From Brevibacterium limosum (GTDB lineage: Bacteria > Actinomycetota > Actinomycetes > Actinomycetales > Brevibacteriaceae): DNA of 64,000 bases. The position numbers and the translations under genes were made by a program. The notes under the pieces are model-generated. The model ran no database searches and was not told the DNA's origin. It saw only the letters and a list, made by a program, of their open reading frames with translations. Location of the stretch: assembly GCF_011617705.1 (NCBI RefSeq), contig NZ_CP050154.1:930001-994000 (forward strand), read 5' to 3'. Positions 27,809 through 36,449 of the stretch are shown here, in pieces. How positions within the stretch are numbered: the stretch's first letter is position 1; every line of letters starts with the position of its first letter.

Positions 27809-29587
27809 GTGGTAGATGAGCTGACAATTGAAGGAATCTCGTGGGAACGTGTGATTCTGTCATTTGTCGTCAGGTTTCCCGGTGCTGCTCCTGATTCCTT
27901 CTACCTGACGCCCAATTCTCGACCGTATGAGGTCGAGCTTCCAATCCGGTCGGAGTCGCTGGGGGATGGGCGTTTTCGATTGACGATCAATGTCACGCAG
28001 TTCAATCGACGAGCTCAGGTTCCGAACGGGACCTACTATCTCATCGCGCAACGCGGTGAGGATGTCTACCCGGCCTCTTATCCGCTTGAGCGGGCAGAAG
28101 AGCTTGGTGATGCATCACGCGCTTTCGTCTATAACAAGAACTTCTCAGCCTACACAGTCACGTTCGGCGTCTCTGACGATGAAGCCGCACCGTACTTCTT
28201 GATGCGTGCCTACTCCTTTGGGCGGTCGGGAAAGAAGCCTTCGTCTGTAGCTGCGCGGTTGAAGTCGAAAGCAAAGAAGAAGTGGAAGTCGACTAAGCGC
28301 AAGGCACTGCGGAGCGTGTTCGCCCTTTCATCCTTCAGGCGGCCCTCTGACGGAAGCAATATCCTCTTCGCGTCAGAAGCTCGCCCGAATATGCAGGGCA
28401 ATCTCAAAGCAGTCCATGATCGTATGCTCGAGCGTGGCCTCGACTCAGATTTCAACTTCGGCTACTCGTTCCGCACCGGGCGGACGAGCAGTCGCCAAAG
28501 CGCCTTCGCCTTGGCCTGGGAGATGGGCAAGGCGAACACCATCCTCATCGATGACTATTTCGCTATTCTCAAAGATCTGGGTAACCGAGACGAGCAGAAG
28601 ATCATCCAGCTGTGGCACGCCGGCAGTGGGTTCAAGTCAGTGGGATACAGCCGATTCGGACAATACGGATCCCCGAACCTTCGCAACGCCCACCGGCTGT
28701 ATTCCTATGCGATATGTGGTTCTCAGCACTTGCGAGACGTCTACAGCGAGGCCTTCGGGATCGAGCGGGAGGCGGTCATCGCGACCGGCCTTCCGCGGAT
28801 CGATGGATTTTTGCGAGAAGGGCGTGCAGAAGAGGTCCTCGTTGATTTCGAAAAGCAGTTTCCCTCCGCGAAAGGCAAACGTAAGATCCTTTTCGCCCCT
28901 ACTTTCCGAGGTCGCGGTTCGGGGGACGCGCACTACGACTATGAGCAGATCGATTTCCGTGAACTCTACAATTCCTGCGGAGCAGGTACGGTCATCCTCT
29001 TCCGGCAGCATCACTTCGTTCCGGACCCGGCCCCCATCCCACCGGAGTTCGCAGATCGCTTGATCGATGTCGCGTCCTACCCGGATACGAATGACTTGAT
29101 GTTGATCTCTGATGTGCTCATCACTGACTACTCGTCGGTCATCTACGAATACGCGTTGCTTGAGCGCCCGATGCTCTTCTTCGCTTACGACCTTGATACC
29201 TATTCGGCGACTCGTGGGATGCACAAGGACTATCGCGAAGCTGCTCCTGGAAGTATTGCAACCACTTTCGATCAGCTTGTCGAGCTCATCCGAATGCCTG
29301 AGCTGAGCAATGAGAAAACGATGGAGTTCGTCAAAGAGAACTTCGACTACGTGGATACGCATAACTCGGACAGAGTGATCGATTCGTTGATTCTCAGCGA
29401 GCCTGTCGGCGGATACGAGTCGGCGGATTTGGAGGCCGAAGACCGGATCTCGGAGCGTGTGGGCGAGGAGGATCCTGGAGCTCCCGGCCAAGAAGATCAG
29501 CTGAACGAACCCACAGATGAATACGCCGACAGCAGTGACAAGAACGAAGTAGAGGACGAGGAGAACCAATGGCAAACATCGCAGTAG
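27809..29587 (+). CDS. TarL/TagF-like CDP-polyol phosphotransferase (teichoic acid polymerase)
   Basis: 592 residues. N-terminal beta-sandwich accessory domain (1-135), a basic segment rich in Lys (LKSKAKKKWKSTKRK, about 150-165) likely to bind membrane, then the phosphotransferase domain: LWHAGSGFKSVGYSRFG (catalytic-type His), GLPRIDGFL, LFAPTFRGRG, FRQHHFVPDP, ITDYSSVIYEYALLERPM. This is closer to classical TagF/TarL than the two HGES copies are. The C-terminus has an acidic extension of about 60 residues that overlaps the next gene by 19 bp. Predicted main chain polymerase for the CDP-polyol made by the next two genes. Confidence 0.88.
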   Translation: MVDELTIEGISWERVILSFVVRFPGAAPDSFYLTPNSRPYEVELPIRSESLGDGRFRLTINVTQFNRRAQVPNGTYYLIAQRGEDVYPASYPLERAEELGDASRAFVYNKNFSAYTVTFGVSDDEAAPYFLMRAYSFGRSGKKPSSVAARLKSKAKKKWKSTKRKALRSVFALSSFRRPSDGSNILFASEARPNMQGNLKAVHDRMLERGLDSDFNFGYSFRTGRTSSRQSAFALAWEMGKANTILIDDYFAILKDLGNRDEQKIIQLWHAGSGFKSVGYSRFGQYGSPNLRNAHRLYSYAICGSQHLRDVYSEAFGIEREAVIATGLPRIDGFLREGRAEEVLVDFEKQFPSAKGKRKILFAPTFRGRGSGDAHYDYEQIDFRELYNSCGAGTVILFRQHHFVPDPAPIPPEFADRLIDVASYPDTNDLMLISDVLITDYSSVIYEYALLERPMLFFAYDLDTYSATRGMHKDYREAAPGSIATTFDQLVELIRMPELSNEKTMEFVKENFDYVDTHNSDRVIDSLILSEPVGGYESADLEAEDRISERVGEEDPGAPGQEDQLNEPTDEYADSSDKNEVEDEENQWQTSQ

Positions 29588-30291
29588 TCTTCGCTGGGGG
29601 CGTCGGCGCCCGAATGGCGCACAGTTCCCGTCCCAAGCAGTTCCTTGAGATCCACGGCCGTCCGGTGATCGTGCACACTCTCGACGTATTCGAGCAGCAC
29701 CCGGAGATCGATGCAATCGCTGTGGCTATCCTGCCTCAGTATCGGGAGCACCTCGAGAGGCTCGTGAAACGATACGAACTGACCAAGGTGAAATGGATCG
29801 TCGACGGCGGATCCACCGGACAGGAGTCACGGCATAACGCGCTCAAAGTCGTTGCCGAACACCACGATCCGGACAGCATCGTGCTCATCCACGACGGTGT
29901 TCGTCCTCTGATCGACGCTGACCTCGTTTCCCGGAACATCGAGAGCGCGCGTGAATTCGGTTCGGCCGTCACCTGCACAAAGATGACTGAGACGGTTGTC
30001 GTCGAAGAAGGATCAGGAATCAAAGAAGTCATTCCCCGCGACCCGTTGTGGACAGCTCAGGCTCCCCAGACATTCCCTCTCAAAGATGTCTTGGCAGGCT
30101 ATGATCGTGCAGTCGCTGAAGGCGAGAATGATTCCATTGACACATGCACACTGATGAACGGCTTCGGGTATCAGGTTCATCGGGTTGAGGGTCCACGGAC
30201 GAACATCAAGATCACCACTGCCTCGGACTACTATGTCTGCCGCACATTCCTCACCCTGATCGAAGACAGGGAGGCCTTCGGTGGCGAATGA
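29569..30291 (+). CDS. TarI-like (IspD family) polyol-phosphate cytidylyltransferase
   Basis: 240 residues, IspD/TarI fold. FAGGVGARM (CTP loop), RPKQFLEI, GGSTGQESRHNAL, IHDGVRPLI, and GPRTNIKITTASDY, the last typical of TarI rather than plastid-type IspD. It would form a CDP-activated sugar or alditol. Ribitol-5-phosphate is the textbook TarI substrate. However, the partner here is not TarJ but an extended SDR, so the product may be another CDP-polyol. Overlaps the polymerase gene by 19 bp and the SDR by 11 bp, so the three are coupled. Confidence 0.88.
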   Translation: MANIAVVFAGGVGARMAHSSRPKQFLEIHGRPVIVHTLDVFEQHPEIDAIAVAILPQYREHLERLVKRYELTKVKWIVDGGSTGQESRHNALKVVAEHHDPDSIVLIHDGVRPLIDADLVSRNIESAREFGSAVTCTKMTETVVVEEGSGIKEVIPRDPLWTAQAPQTFPLKDVLAGYDRAVAEGENDSIDTCTLMNGFGYQVHRVEGPRTNIKITTASDYYVCRTFLTLIEDREAFGGE

Positions 30292-31390
30292 GGACCGGTC
30301 GGTCGACTCAGGTTCGGAAGCCACTGACGTCGTTCTCTTCGATACGCCGGTGTTCTCCGAGGATGTCGCACGCATCTCCGCGGCTCGGTTGCCGTGGGAG
30401 CAGTATCGGAATGCGGAGATTCTCGTCACCGGTGCCTCCGGCATGATTCCCATGTACATAGTCGGTTCGCTGCTGGCAGCGAACGATGCCTACGACCTCG
30501 GACTTCATGTCACGGGAATGGTGCGCAACCGAGAAAAGGCCGAACAGAGATTCGGCTCCGCGCTCAAACGCTCAGATTTCACTCTGCTGGCTGGCGACGT
30601 CATCGACACGAAGCGTTTCGAACGCAAGTTCTCGACGATCTTCCACGGCGCCTCTCCGGCTCGACCGAGCTTGCATAAGTCGTCTCCCGTCACGACCCTT
30701 AAGGCGAATACCCTCGGAACGATCAACCTCCTTGACGCGCTTGTCGACGCACGCGGGAGGTCCTTTGTCCTCCTGTCCTCGTCGGAGGTTTACGGGGCGG
30801 TCAAAGGCAGCGGCCTTATCAGCGAAGACGACGAGGGAACGTTGCAGCATTTCGCGCCGCGCGCCAGTTACTCAGAAGGCAAACGCATCGCCGAGACCGC
30901 GCTGGCTGCCTATGCTGATGAGTTCGGTATCAGGGGACTCAGCCTGCGTTTCGGGCATATCTATGGCCCTGGGATGGCACTTGATGACGGTCGAGTACAG
31001 GCGGATTTCCTTGCCGACGTAGTTCGCGGTCGCAATGTGCGGATGATGAGCGCCGGTGCCGCGACCCGGACATACACGTACGTTGCGGACGCCGTGGAGG
31101 GGCTGTTCTTTGCCCATCTGCATGGTGAGGGACAGGTCTACAACGTCGCCGATCCCGCTGGGAACATCAGCATCCGTGAGCTGGCCGAGACCTTTGCCGC
31201 GGCACGGCCAGAGATGAATCTCGCGCTGGACTTCGTCAATCCGGAGGACGGGCGATCGTTTTCACCGGTTGCCTCACTCGGTTTGGACGCTGCAAAGCTC
31301 ACCGGTCTTGGTTGGGTCGCAGGAACATCGCTTGCCGACGGCGTTTCCCGGACAATTCAGACGTTTGAAGATGGCCCAGCCATCGTCTGA
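30281..31390 (+). CDS. NAD-dependent epimerase/dehydratase family protein (extended SDR)
   Basis: 369 residues. After a 40-residue N-terminal extension, the Rossmann fold begins with ILVTGASGMIPMYI (from residue 48). HGASPARPSLH, LKANTLGTINLLDAL, LLSSSEVYG and the active-site YSEGK (Tyr197, Lys201) follow, then RFGHIYGPGM and RTYTYVADAVEGL. The pattern is nearest to UDP-glucuronate decarboxylase/UXS-like SDRs. Coupled to a TarI-like cytidylyltransferase (overlap 11 bp, GGGAGG before the GTG). It may reduce or modify a CDP-ketose or CDP-sugar to yield the polymer's CDP-alditol. Function is inferred from context only. Confidence 0.82.
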   Translation: MANEDRSVDSGSEATDVVLFDTPVFSEDVARISAARLPWEQYRNAEILVTGASGMIPMYIVGSLLAANDAYDLGLHVTGMVRNREKAEQRFGSALKRSDFTLLAGDVIDTKRFERKFSTIFHGASPARPSLHKSSPVTTLKANTLGTINLLDALVDARGRSFVLLSSSEVYGAVKGSGLISEDDEGTLQHFAPRASYSEGKRIAETALAAYADEFGIRGLSLRFGHIYGPGMALDDGRVQADFLADVVRGRNVRMMSAGAATRTYTYVADAVEGLFFAHLHGEGQVYNVADPAGNISIRELAETFAAARPEMNLALDFVNPEDGRSFSPVASLGLDAAKLTGLGWVAGTSLADGVSRTIQTFEDGPAIV

Positions 31391-31407
31391 GAGAAAACAC
31401 GCGATAC

Positions 31408-31442
31408 TTGTTGCACTTACCAGTTGGCACGACGTGCAACAA
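31408..31442 (+). promoter_or_regulatory. 9-bp perfect inverted repeat before the twin pyruvyl transferases
   Basis: TTGTTGCAC (31408-31416) and GTGCAACAA (31434-31442) are exact reverse complements, 17 bases apart, starting 18 bp after the SDR stop and ending 50 bp before the next ATG. It could act as operator, attenuator or weak terminator. There is no T-run. Confidence 0.45.
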
Positions 31443-31491
31443 TCTCGGTAACGGCGTTGATCGTTGCATTGATGAGGAGACCTGAACGACT

Positions 31492-32910
31492 ATGAGCCCC
31501 ACCAGAATTCTTCTGCTGACAAACCGTGATTCGGACAATGTCGGAGACCAGATCATCGAGGCCACAGTCCTGTCCATCATCAAAGGCGTGATGAAGAATC
31601 TTGGCTTCGGCACCGATGACTTCGTCATATCAAGCCGTGCTGCAGGAATCATCTCGAGAAGATACATGGCCACCAAAGACCCAGAGCTGTTGACAGCGGC
31701 TCGGGACGAGATCTCGAAAGCTGATCTGATCATCTTCGGTGGGGCCCCGCTCTTCAACTATGCTTATCAGAATTTCTATCGTCGAACGATCGTCACTCTG
31801 GAACTCGCGCAAGAGTATGGCGTTCCTGTGATCTTCTCGAGTATCGGTGTGGAGAAGTTCGATGCGACGAACGAAAAGAGCCAGGCTCTCAAAAAGGCGC
31901 TTGAACTTCCGGTGGTCAGGCAGATCACCACGCGAGATGACATCGAATCACTGCGCAAATATGCCCAAGGCACAAACGTACCGGTTGCCCATGTTGCCGA
32001 CCCCGCAGTATTGGCCGATATCGTTTATCGCAAGAAACCTGAGCCTGCCCCGGCACCTAAGCCAGTGCCGTCCGTTCCCGTGCGAGCAAAGCGGAAACTC
32101 AAGCGAATCGTCAAACGCATTGTCGCCCGGTCAGCTGCATCCAACGTGGCTAAGCCCGCGACCACCCCGGTTCAACCTGTTGCCAAAGCGCCAGTTGCTG
32201 CGGAACCGAAGCCTCAACGTATCGGCCTGGTTGTCACCAGGGCGGGAATTTTCGCTGACAACCGCATCGACTTCAGTGAAGATGATCAGCGTAGATTCTG
32301 GCTCGAGACGATCGCACTGCTCGAAGAGAAGGGATACGACTACCGTCTCTTCACCACTGGGCATTTCTCAGATGAGGTATTCCTCGACACCCTTATCAAG
32401 TCCTCTGGTATTCCGGCTAAAAAGGCTGCAGTTACGGTGAATTCTCCAGACGAACTCATTCGCGAACTGCGTGGGTGCAGCGGGGTCATTGCATATCGGC
32501 TGCATGCGAGCATCACGTCATTTGCACTCGGCGTTCCCTCTATCGGACTGTCGTGGAACTTCAAGGTGCCGTATTTCTACGAATCCGTGGGCTATGGGGA
32601 TCGCGCGCTGAGTCCGGAAGAGTGGCAAGCCGAGAAGGTCGTTCCCGCGATCGAGCGTGCAATGAAGGACGGCATCGTCAAAGACGAAGAATTCCTCAAG
32701 TCCGTCTACAACACCCTGTTTACGGGGATCCGAGACGTGCTCGCTCCCGGCAATCCTGCAACCCCCTACGAATTCTCGGAGCTCTGGGAAGGGATGCCGC
32801 GGCAATTGGCTACTGGTTCCAAGGGCTACCGCGATAAGGTCAACCGGAAGCTGCGTCGTACTTACGAGAACTACCAGAAACTATATGACAAAGCACAGTC
32901 AACGGATTGA
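31492..32910 (+). CDS. Polysaccharide pyruvyl transferase family protein, twin A
   Basis: 472 residues. GT-B-like pyruvyl transferase of the CsaB/WcaK superfamily: ILLLTNRDSDNVGDQIIEA at the N-terminus, LIIFGGAPLFNYAYQNFYRR, VIFSSIGVEKF, RQITTRDDIES, IGLVVTRAGIF, IAYRLHASITSFALGVPSIG. The RLHA motif and the GDQ loop are family hallmarks. It probably adds a pyruvate ketal to polymer units. A Pro/Ala/Lys-rich insertion of about 65 residues (about 182-243), including KRKLKRIVKRIVARS, separates the two halves and is absent from twin B. Adjacent tandem paralogue downstream. Confidence 0.85.
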   Translation: MSPTRILLLTNRDSDNVGDQIIEATVLSIIKGVMKNLGFGTDDFVISSRAAGIISRRYMATKDPELLTAARDEISKADLIIFGGAPLFNYAYQNFYRRTIVTLELAQEYGVPVIFSSIGVEKFDATNEKSQALKKALELPVVRQITTRDDIESLRKYAQGTNVPVAHVADPAVLADIVYRKKPEPAPAPKPVPSVPVRAKRKLKRIVKRIVARSAASNVAKPATTPVQPVAKAPVAAEPKPQRIGLVVTRAGIFADNRIDFSEDDQRRFWLETIALLEEKGYDYRLFTTGHFSDEVFLDTLIKSSGIPAKKAAVTVNSPDELIRELRGCSGVIAYRLHASITSFALGVPSIGLSWNFKVPYFYESVGYGDRALSPEEWQAEKVVPAIERAMKDGIVKDEEFLKSVYNTLFTGIRDVLAPGNPATPYEFSELWEGMPRQLATGSKGYRDKVNRKLRRTYENYQKLYDKAQSTD

Positions 32911-32937
32911 TTGTGGACGCTAGAGAAAGAGCCAATC

Positions 32938-34293
32938 GTGGCACGCACTGAAGTTCTGCTGCTGACTAACCGAGATTCTGACAATATCGGTGATCAGATT
33001 ATTGAAGCCTCTGTTATAAGCCTGTTGAAAGCGGCTGCAGAGAACCTTGGAATTGCATCAGATTCGTTCATTGTTCGCAGCCGAGCCGCCAGCATCATCA
33101 GCAAGAAATACATGAGCACGGGTGACGAGTCTCTGCTCGAGCCGGCTCGACGAGCCATTTCCAGGGCTGACGTAGTAGTCTTCGGCGGAGCGCCATTATT
33201 CAACTACGTCTACCAAGTCTTCTACCGGCGAACTATCCGGACGGTCGAACTTGCCGAGGAGTACGGGGTCCCTGTGCTCTTCTCCAGTATCGGCGTGGAG
33301 CCCTACAATGACGCAGACGAACGTTCGCTGGCGCTGCAGACTGCGCTGAGGAAACCCGTCGTTCGCCAGATCACCACCAGAGACGATCTGGAATCGACAC
33401 AGAAATATGTTGAGGGGACAGGGATTCCTACGGCGCTCGTGTCTGACCCCGCTGTCTTCGCTGATTCGGTGTTTGAGAAGGTGCGTCCAATTGACGATCC
33501 GCGTGGACGCAGCCGGAAACGTATCGGCCTCGTCGTCACCAGGTCCGGTGTGTTCCCCGACAACGGAATTCCTTTCAGTGAAGCAGATCAGCGCAATTTC
33601 TGGCTTGGGGTGATCGACGAGCTGACCGCGAGAGGCGACGACTATCGACTGTTCACCACTGGTCATTTCGACGATGAGATCTTCCTCGATTCTCTGGTTC
33701 GACACCATGGGGTGCAGGGGAAGAATGCTGCCGTCACTCTCAACTCGCCAGAAGAGCTCATCGAACAGCTTCGTAGCTGTGATGGTGTCATCGCCTATCG
33801 TCTTCACGCGTCGATCACATCGTTCGCCTTCGACATCCCTTCAATCGGGCTGACGTGGAATTTCAAGGTTCCGGATTTCTACCGTTCTGTTGATTATCCG
33901 GAACGAGCGCTGGAGACGGCAGATTGGAAGCCTTCGACAGTTCTCAGCGCACTCGACAGAGCTATGAGCGAGGGAGTGGAGAAGGACGACGATTTCATGA
34001 TCTCGGTCTATCGAACCCTGTTCTCAGGATTGAAAGACATCCTCAAACCCAGCGAACAGATCGAACCCTATTCACTGGAGGAGCTCCGGGAGAAGCTGCC
34101 ACGGTATGCGGGTACTTCGCGCAAGCAGTACCAAGAAAAGATGCGACGAAAGCTTCGTCGATCGTATGGCTTCTACCAGGACAAGATTGCCGCAAACGCA
34201 GTGAAACCGTCCGCTGGACAGTCGGGTCGTACACAGCCGCAGTCGCTCCTGCGAAGTGTGAGGACTCGACTGAAGCGTGGATTGAAGCGATAG
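32938..34293 (+). CDS. Polysaccharide pyruvyl transferase family protein, twin B
   Basis: 451 residues, paralogue of the preceding gene along its whole length (LLLTNRDSDNIGDQIIEASV, VFGGAPLFNYVYQVFYRR, RQITTRDDLES, GLVVTRSGVFPDN, IAYRLHASITSFAFDIPSIG). It lacks twin A's central insertion but has a basic C-terminal helix (RSVRTRLKRGLKR). The GTG at 32938 is chosen because it aligns with the twin's N-terminus; a frame from 32911 adds nine unrelated residues. Duplication followed by divergence suggests two acceptor positions or monomers. Confidence 0.85.
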   Translation: MARTEVLLLTNRDSDNIGDQIIEASVISLLKAAAENLGIASDSFIVRSRAASIISKKYMSTGDESLLEPARRAISRADVVVFGGAPLFNYVYQVFYRRTIRTVELAEEYGVPVLFSSIGVEPYNDADERSLALQTALRKPVVRQITTRDDLESTQKYVEGTGIPTALVSDPAVFADSVFEKVRPIDDPRGRSRKRIGLVVTRSGVFPDNGIPFSEADQRNFWLGVIDELTARGDDYRLFTTGHFDDEIFLDSLVRHHGVQGKNAAVTLNSPEELIEQLRSCDGVIAYRLHASITSFAFDIPSIGLTWNFKVPDFYRSVDYPERALETADWKPSTVLSALDRAMSEGVEKDDDFMISVYRTLFSGLKDILKPSEQIEPYSLEELREKLPRYAGTSRKQYQEKMRRKLRRSYGFYQDKIAANAVKPSAGQSGRTQPQSLLRSVRTRLKRGLKR

Positions 34294-34398
34294 TGCGTCT
34301 CGAGATTCGGCAGACAGCGCAGATGACGGCCGATGCGTAAACGGGTGGTTGCGGCCAGTCCTGTTCAGGAGCTGATTCGTCCTCACAGGATTGCGTTC

Positions 34399-36216
34399 TC
34401 AGTCTCTTAGCTCAGCCAGTGCTATTTCGACTGAATTCCCTTCTGCATCTTTCAACTTGATCGCGCAGCCCTGCTTTTTTGCAGCTGAGCGAGGGATGAC
34501 TATTGACGCTTGGTCAGTTGAATGGACGATGAGTCTGGCAGCCTTTGACCTGGCCGTACTGGTTGCCTGGTAGGACGCAGCCTTCATATTCGAAACCTGT
34601 CCACCGATCACAAGGACCACAGAACGTCCGACTTCGAACTGATCAACGACGTGCAGCTCATGTCTCTTGACGGGATCGAGATGCTTCTCAGTGGGTCCCA
34701 AGTCGACGGAAAGTCCGCCAGATTGGTCGAAGAACACGACGCCTTCGACCGGATCACCGATCAGGCGCGGAGCAATATCCAATCCTGGTGCCCGGGACAA
34801 TCCTAAACGCTCACGCACCACCGTAGATGACCACTTCGCTTTGATGAATATTTCCCAGATGCCCGAATCGGCCAATTTCGAGATTGGAACTTCGTTTGAG
34901 AATCTCACTCGGGTACCGAATCTTCGAGTGTATGTTCGAGATGTGTCGATCTTAGACGTGACCTTTGTTCCGAGCTTACGGTGGCGAAAGATGATGTGGG
35001 CGCTGTCAGGAGCGCGGTCTAAGCCGGCGACTCCGAACTCTCCCCGGATAGTGATCGCGTCTGCCGTCGAAGTAATCGACTCGAGTGATTGGTGGAGCCT
35101 GACACGCAGGTCGCCCACGCTGTCACCCGCGCGGGGTTTATAGACCAATTGTGCGTGTTCCTCATCGAAACTGAGAGGGACTGGCTTCTTGTCCGCCAAA
35201 AGACGACTGACGGTCTCAATTTCGTCGATGTCGCCGCGAACGGCAAGGTCTACCAGGATCTGTGACTCGGGCACGCCGTGGTCACGAATGTTTGAGTTCC
35301 AAAGGGGCGCGACTACTTCGCGGAACTCCTTCACCATGGCTTCACGTTCAGCTCGGTCGTGAGTAGCAAGCATCTTCTTTCCGAACACAGACTTGACCCC
35401 GGCTGCTCCGATGATCGGACGCCGGAGTAGATGGTCGCGACGCTCGCCTGGCTCAGTATTGTCGTCGATTGTTTTGATGAGGGTAAGGATTCGAGAAAGA
35501 TGCTTTCGCGGAGGTTGACCGGTTGCGGTGATATTAGTTCCGTCGTCTCTGCCTCGGAGCCAATAATAGACCTGGTCAGCCAGTATCGAAATGTGCGGGC
35601 TGTGAAGATAGGCCTTCATCGTGAACGGTTGATCTTCGCCTATCTTGTAGCCGAGCGGGAATCGGATGTCATGGTCCATCAAGATCGACCTGCGGAACAG
35701 TTTCCATGCTCCGAGCGTCGAATGTGCCTTGGAATCGATGAAATCGACGGCGAAAAGTGTCTTACCGAAAGCAGTCGAAGGTACATTTCCGGCCCTCTTC
35801 TCCCCGAACAGTCCCATCTTGCCGAGTACGACCCCTGAGCCTGTGCTGTCCGCGACCTCGGTCAGCCGGGAGAGTGCATTGGGGGAGAATTTGTCATCCG
35901 CGTCGAGGAAGAAGACGTAGCGGCCACGGGCTCGTTCGAGTCCAAAGTTGCGGGGCGCAGCAGCAGAGCCACTGTTGGGAATCGAGTGGACGTGAAGGTC
36001 GATGCAGTCCGCAGCCAGTTCGTTGAGCATATTCAGTGAATTGTCTGTCGACCCATCGTCCACAGCAATAATCTCTAGTGCTCCGGCGTGCATGTCCTGG
36101 GCTCTTACGGATTCGATCGTTTCCTGGATGTACTTTTCGCAGTTGTACACAGGGATGACCACGCTGACATCAACCCCGGTTGGGTCGGGGACTGTCGTTG
36201 CGGGCAATTCAGTCAT
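34399..36216 (-). CDS. GT2 glycosyltransferase with TarS-like C-terminal region
   Basis: 605 residues. N-terminal GT-A domain (1-230): VSVVIPVYNCEKYIQETIES, EIIAVDDGSTDNSL, APRNFGLERARGRYVFFLDADD, GEDQPFTMKAYLHS. A helical linker and C-terminal beta-sandwich domains follow (about 350-605). This architecture is that of TarS/TarQ-type poly(polyol-phosphate) sugar transferases, in which the C-terminal domains drive trimerisation. Probably adds GlcNAc or hexose to the chain. ATG 36216 with GGAG six bases upstream; the frame to 36399 is rejected. Convergent with twin B and closing the locus. Confidence 0.85.
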   Translation of the reverse strand: MTELPATTVPDPTGVDVSVVIPVYNCEKYIQETIESVRAQDMHAGALEIIAVDDGSTDNSLNMLNELAADCIDLHVHSIPNSGSAAAPRNFGLERARGRYVFFLDADDKFSPNALSRLTEVADSTGSGVVLGKMGLFGEKRAGNVPSTAFGKTLFAVDFIDSKAHSTLGAWKLFRRSILMDHDIRFPLGYKIGEDQPFTMKAYLHSPHISILADQVYYWLRGRDDGTNITATGQPPRKHLSRILTLIKTIDDNTEPGERRDHLLRRPIIGAAGVKSVFGKKMLATHDRAEREAMVKEFREVVAPLWNSNIRDHGVPESQILVDLAVRGDIDEIETVSRLLADKKPVPLSFDEEHAQLVYKPRAGDSVGDLRVRLHQSLESITSTADAITIRGEFGVAGLDRAPDSAHIIFRHRKLGTKVTSKIDTSRTYTRRFGTRVRFSNEVPISKLADSGIWEIFIKAKWSSTVVRERLGLSRAPGLDIAPRLIGDPVEGVVFFDQSGGLSVDLGPTEKHLDPVKRHELHVVDQFEVGRSVVLVIGGQVSNMKAASYQATSTARSKAARLIVHSTDQASIVIPRSAAKKQGCAIKLKDAEGNSVEIALAELRD

Positions 36217-36449
36217 CTTGGCTCCAGAGCAATGTTCACATGTCGCGGGGGAACTCGCGCGAGCTACTATGCTACATCTGCTGTTGCGTGAATCTGGGGA
36301 GGCGCGTCGACTTTGAAAATGTGAGGGCCCCTGGTCGACGGCCCGAATCGAACGTGAGCTTCTGGCTGGCCCTGTGGCTGAACCACTCGAAACTATCAAA
36401 TCCGTCAGTGTCTATTGCCAAAATCGCAACTTGTGTGCAGACTGTACAG

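Noticed and set aside
15673..36216. Possibility that the locus is a capsule or exopolysaccharide cluster with Wzx/Wzy
   Set aside because: No flippase, polymerase with Wzy-like topology, or chain-length regulator is present; CDP-polyol enzymes dominate.
36330..36370. Minus-strand GTTCGATTC followed by GGGCC, resembling a tRNA T-loop and 3' end
   Set aside because: The 5-bp T-stem and acceptor stem do not pair and no anticodon arm is present, so neither a tRNA nor an att-site fragment is supported.
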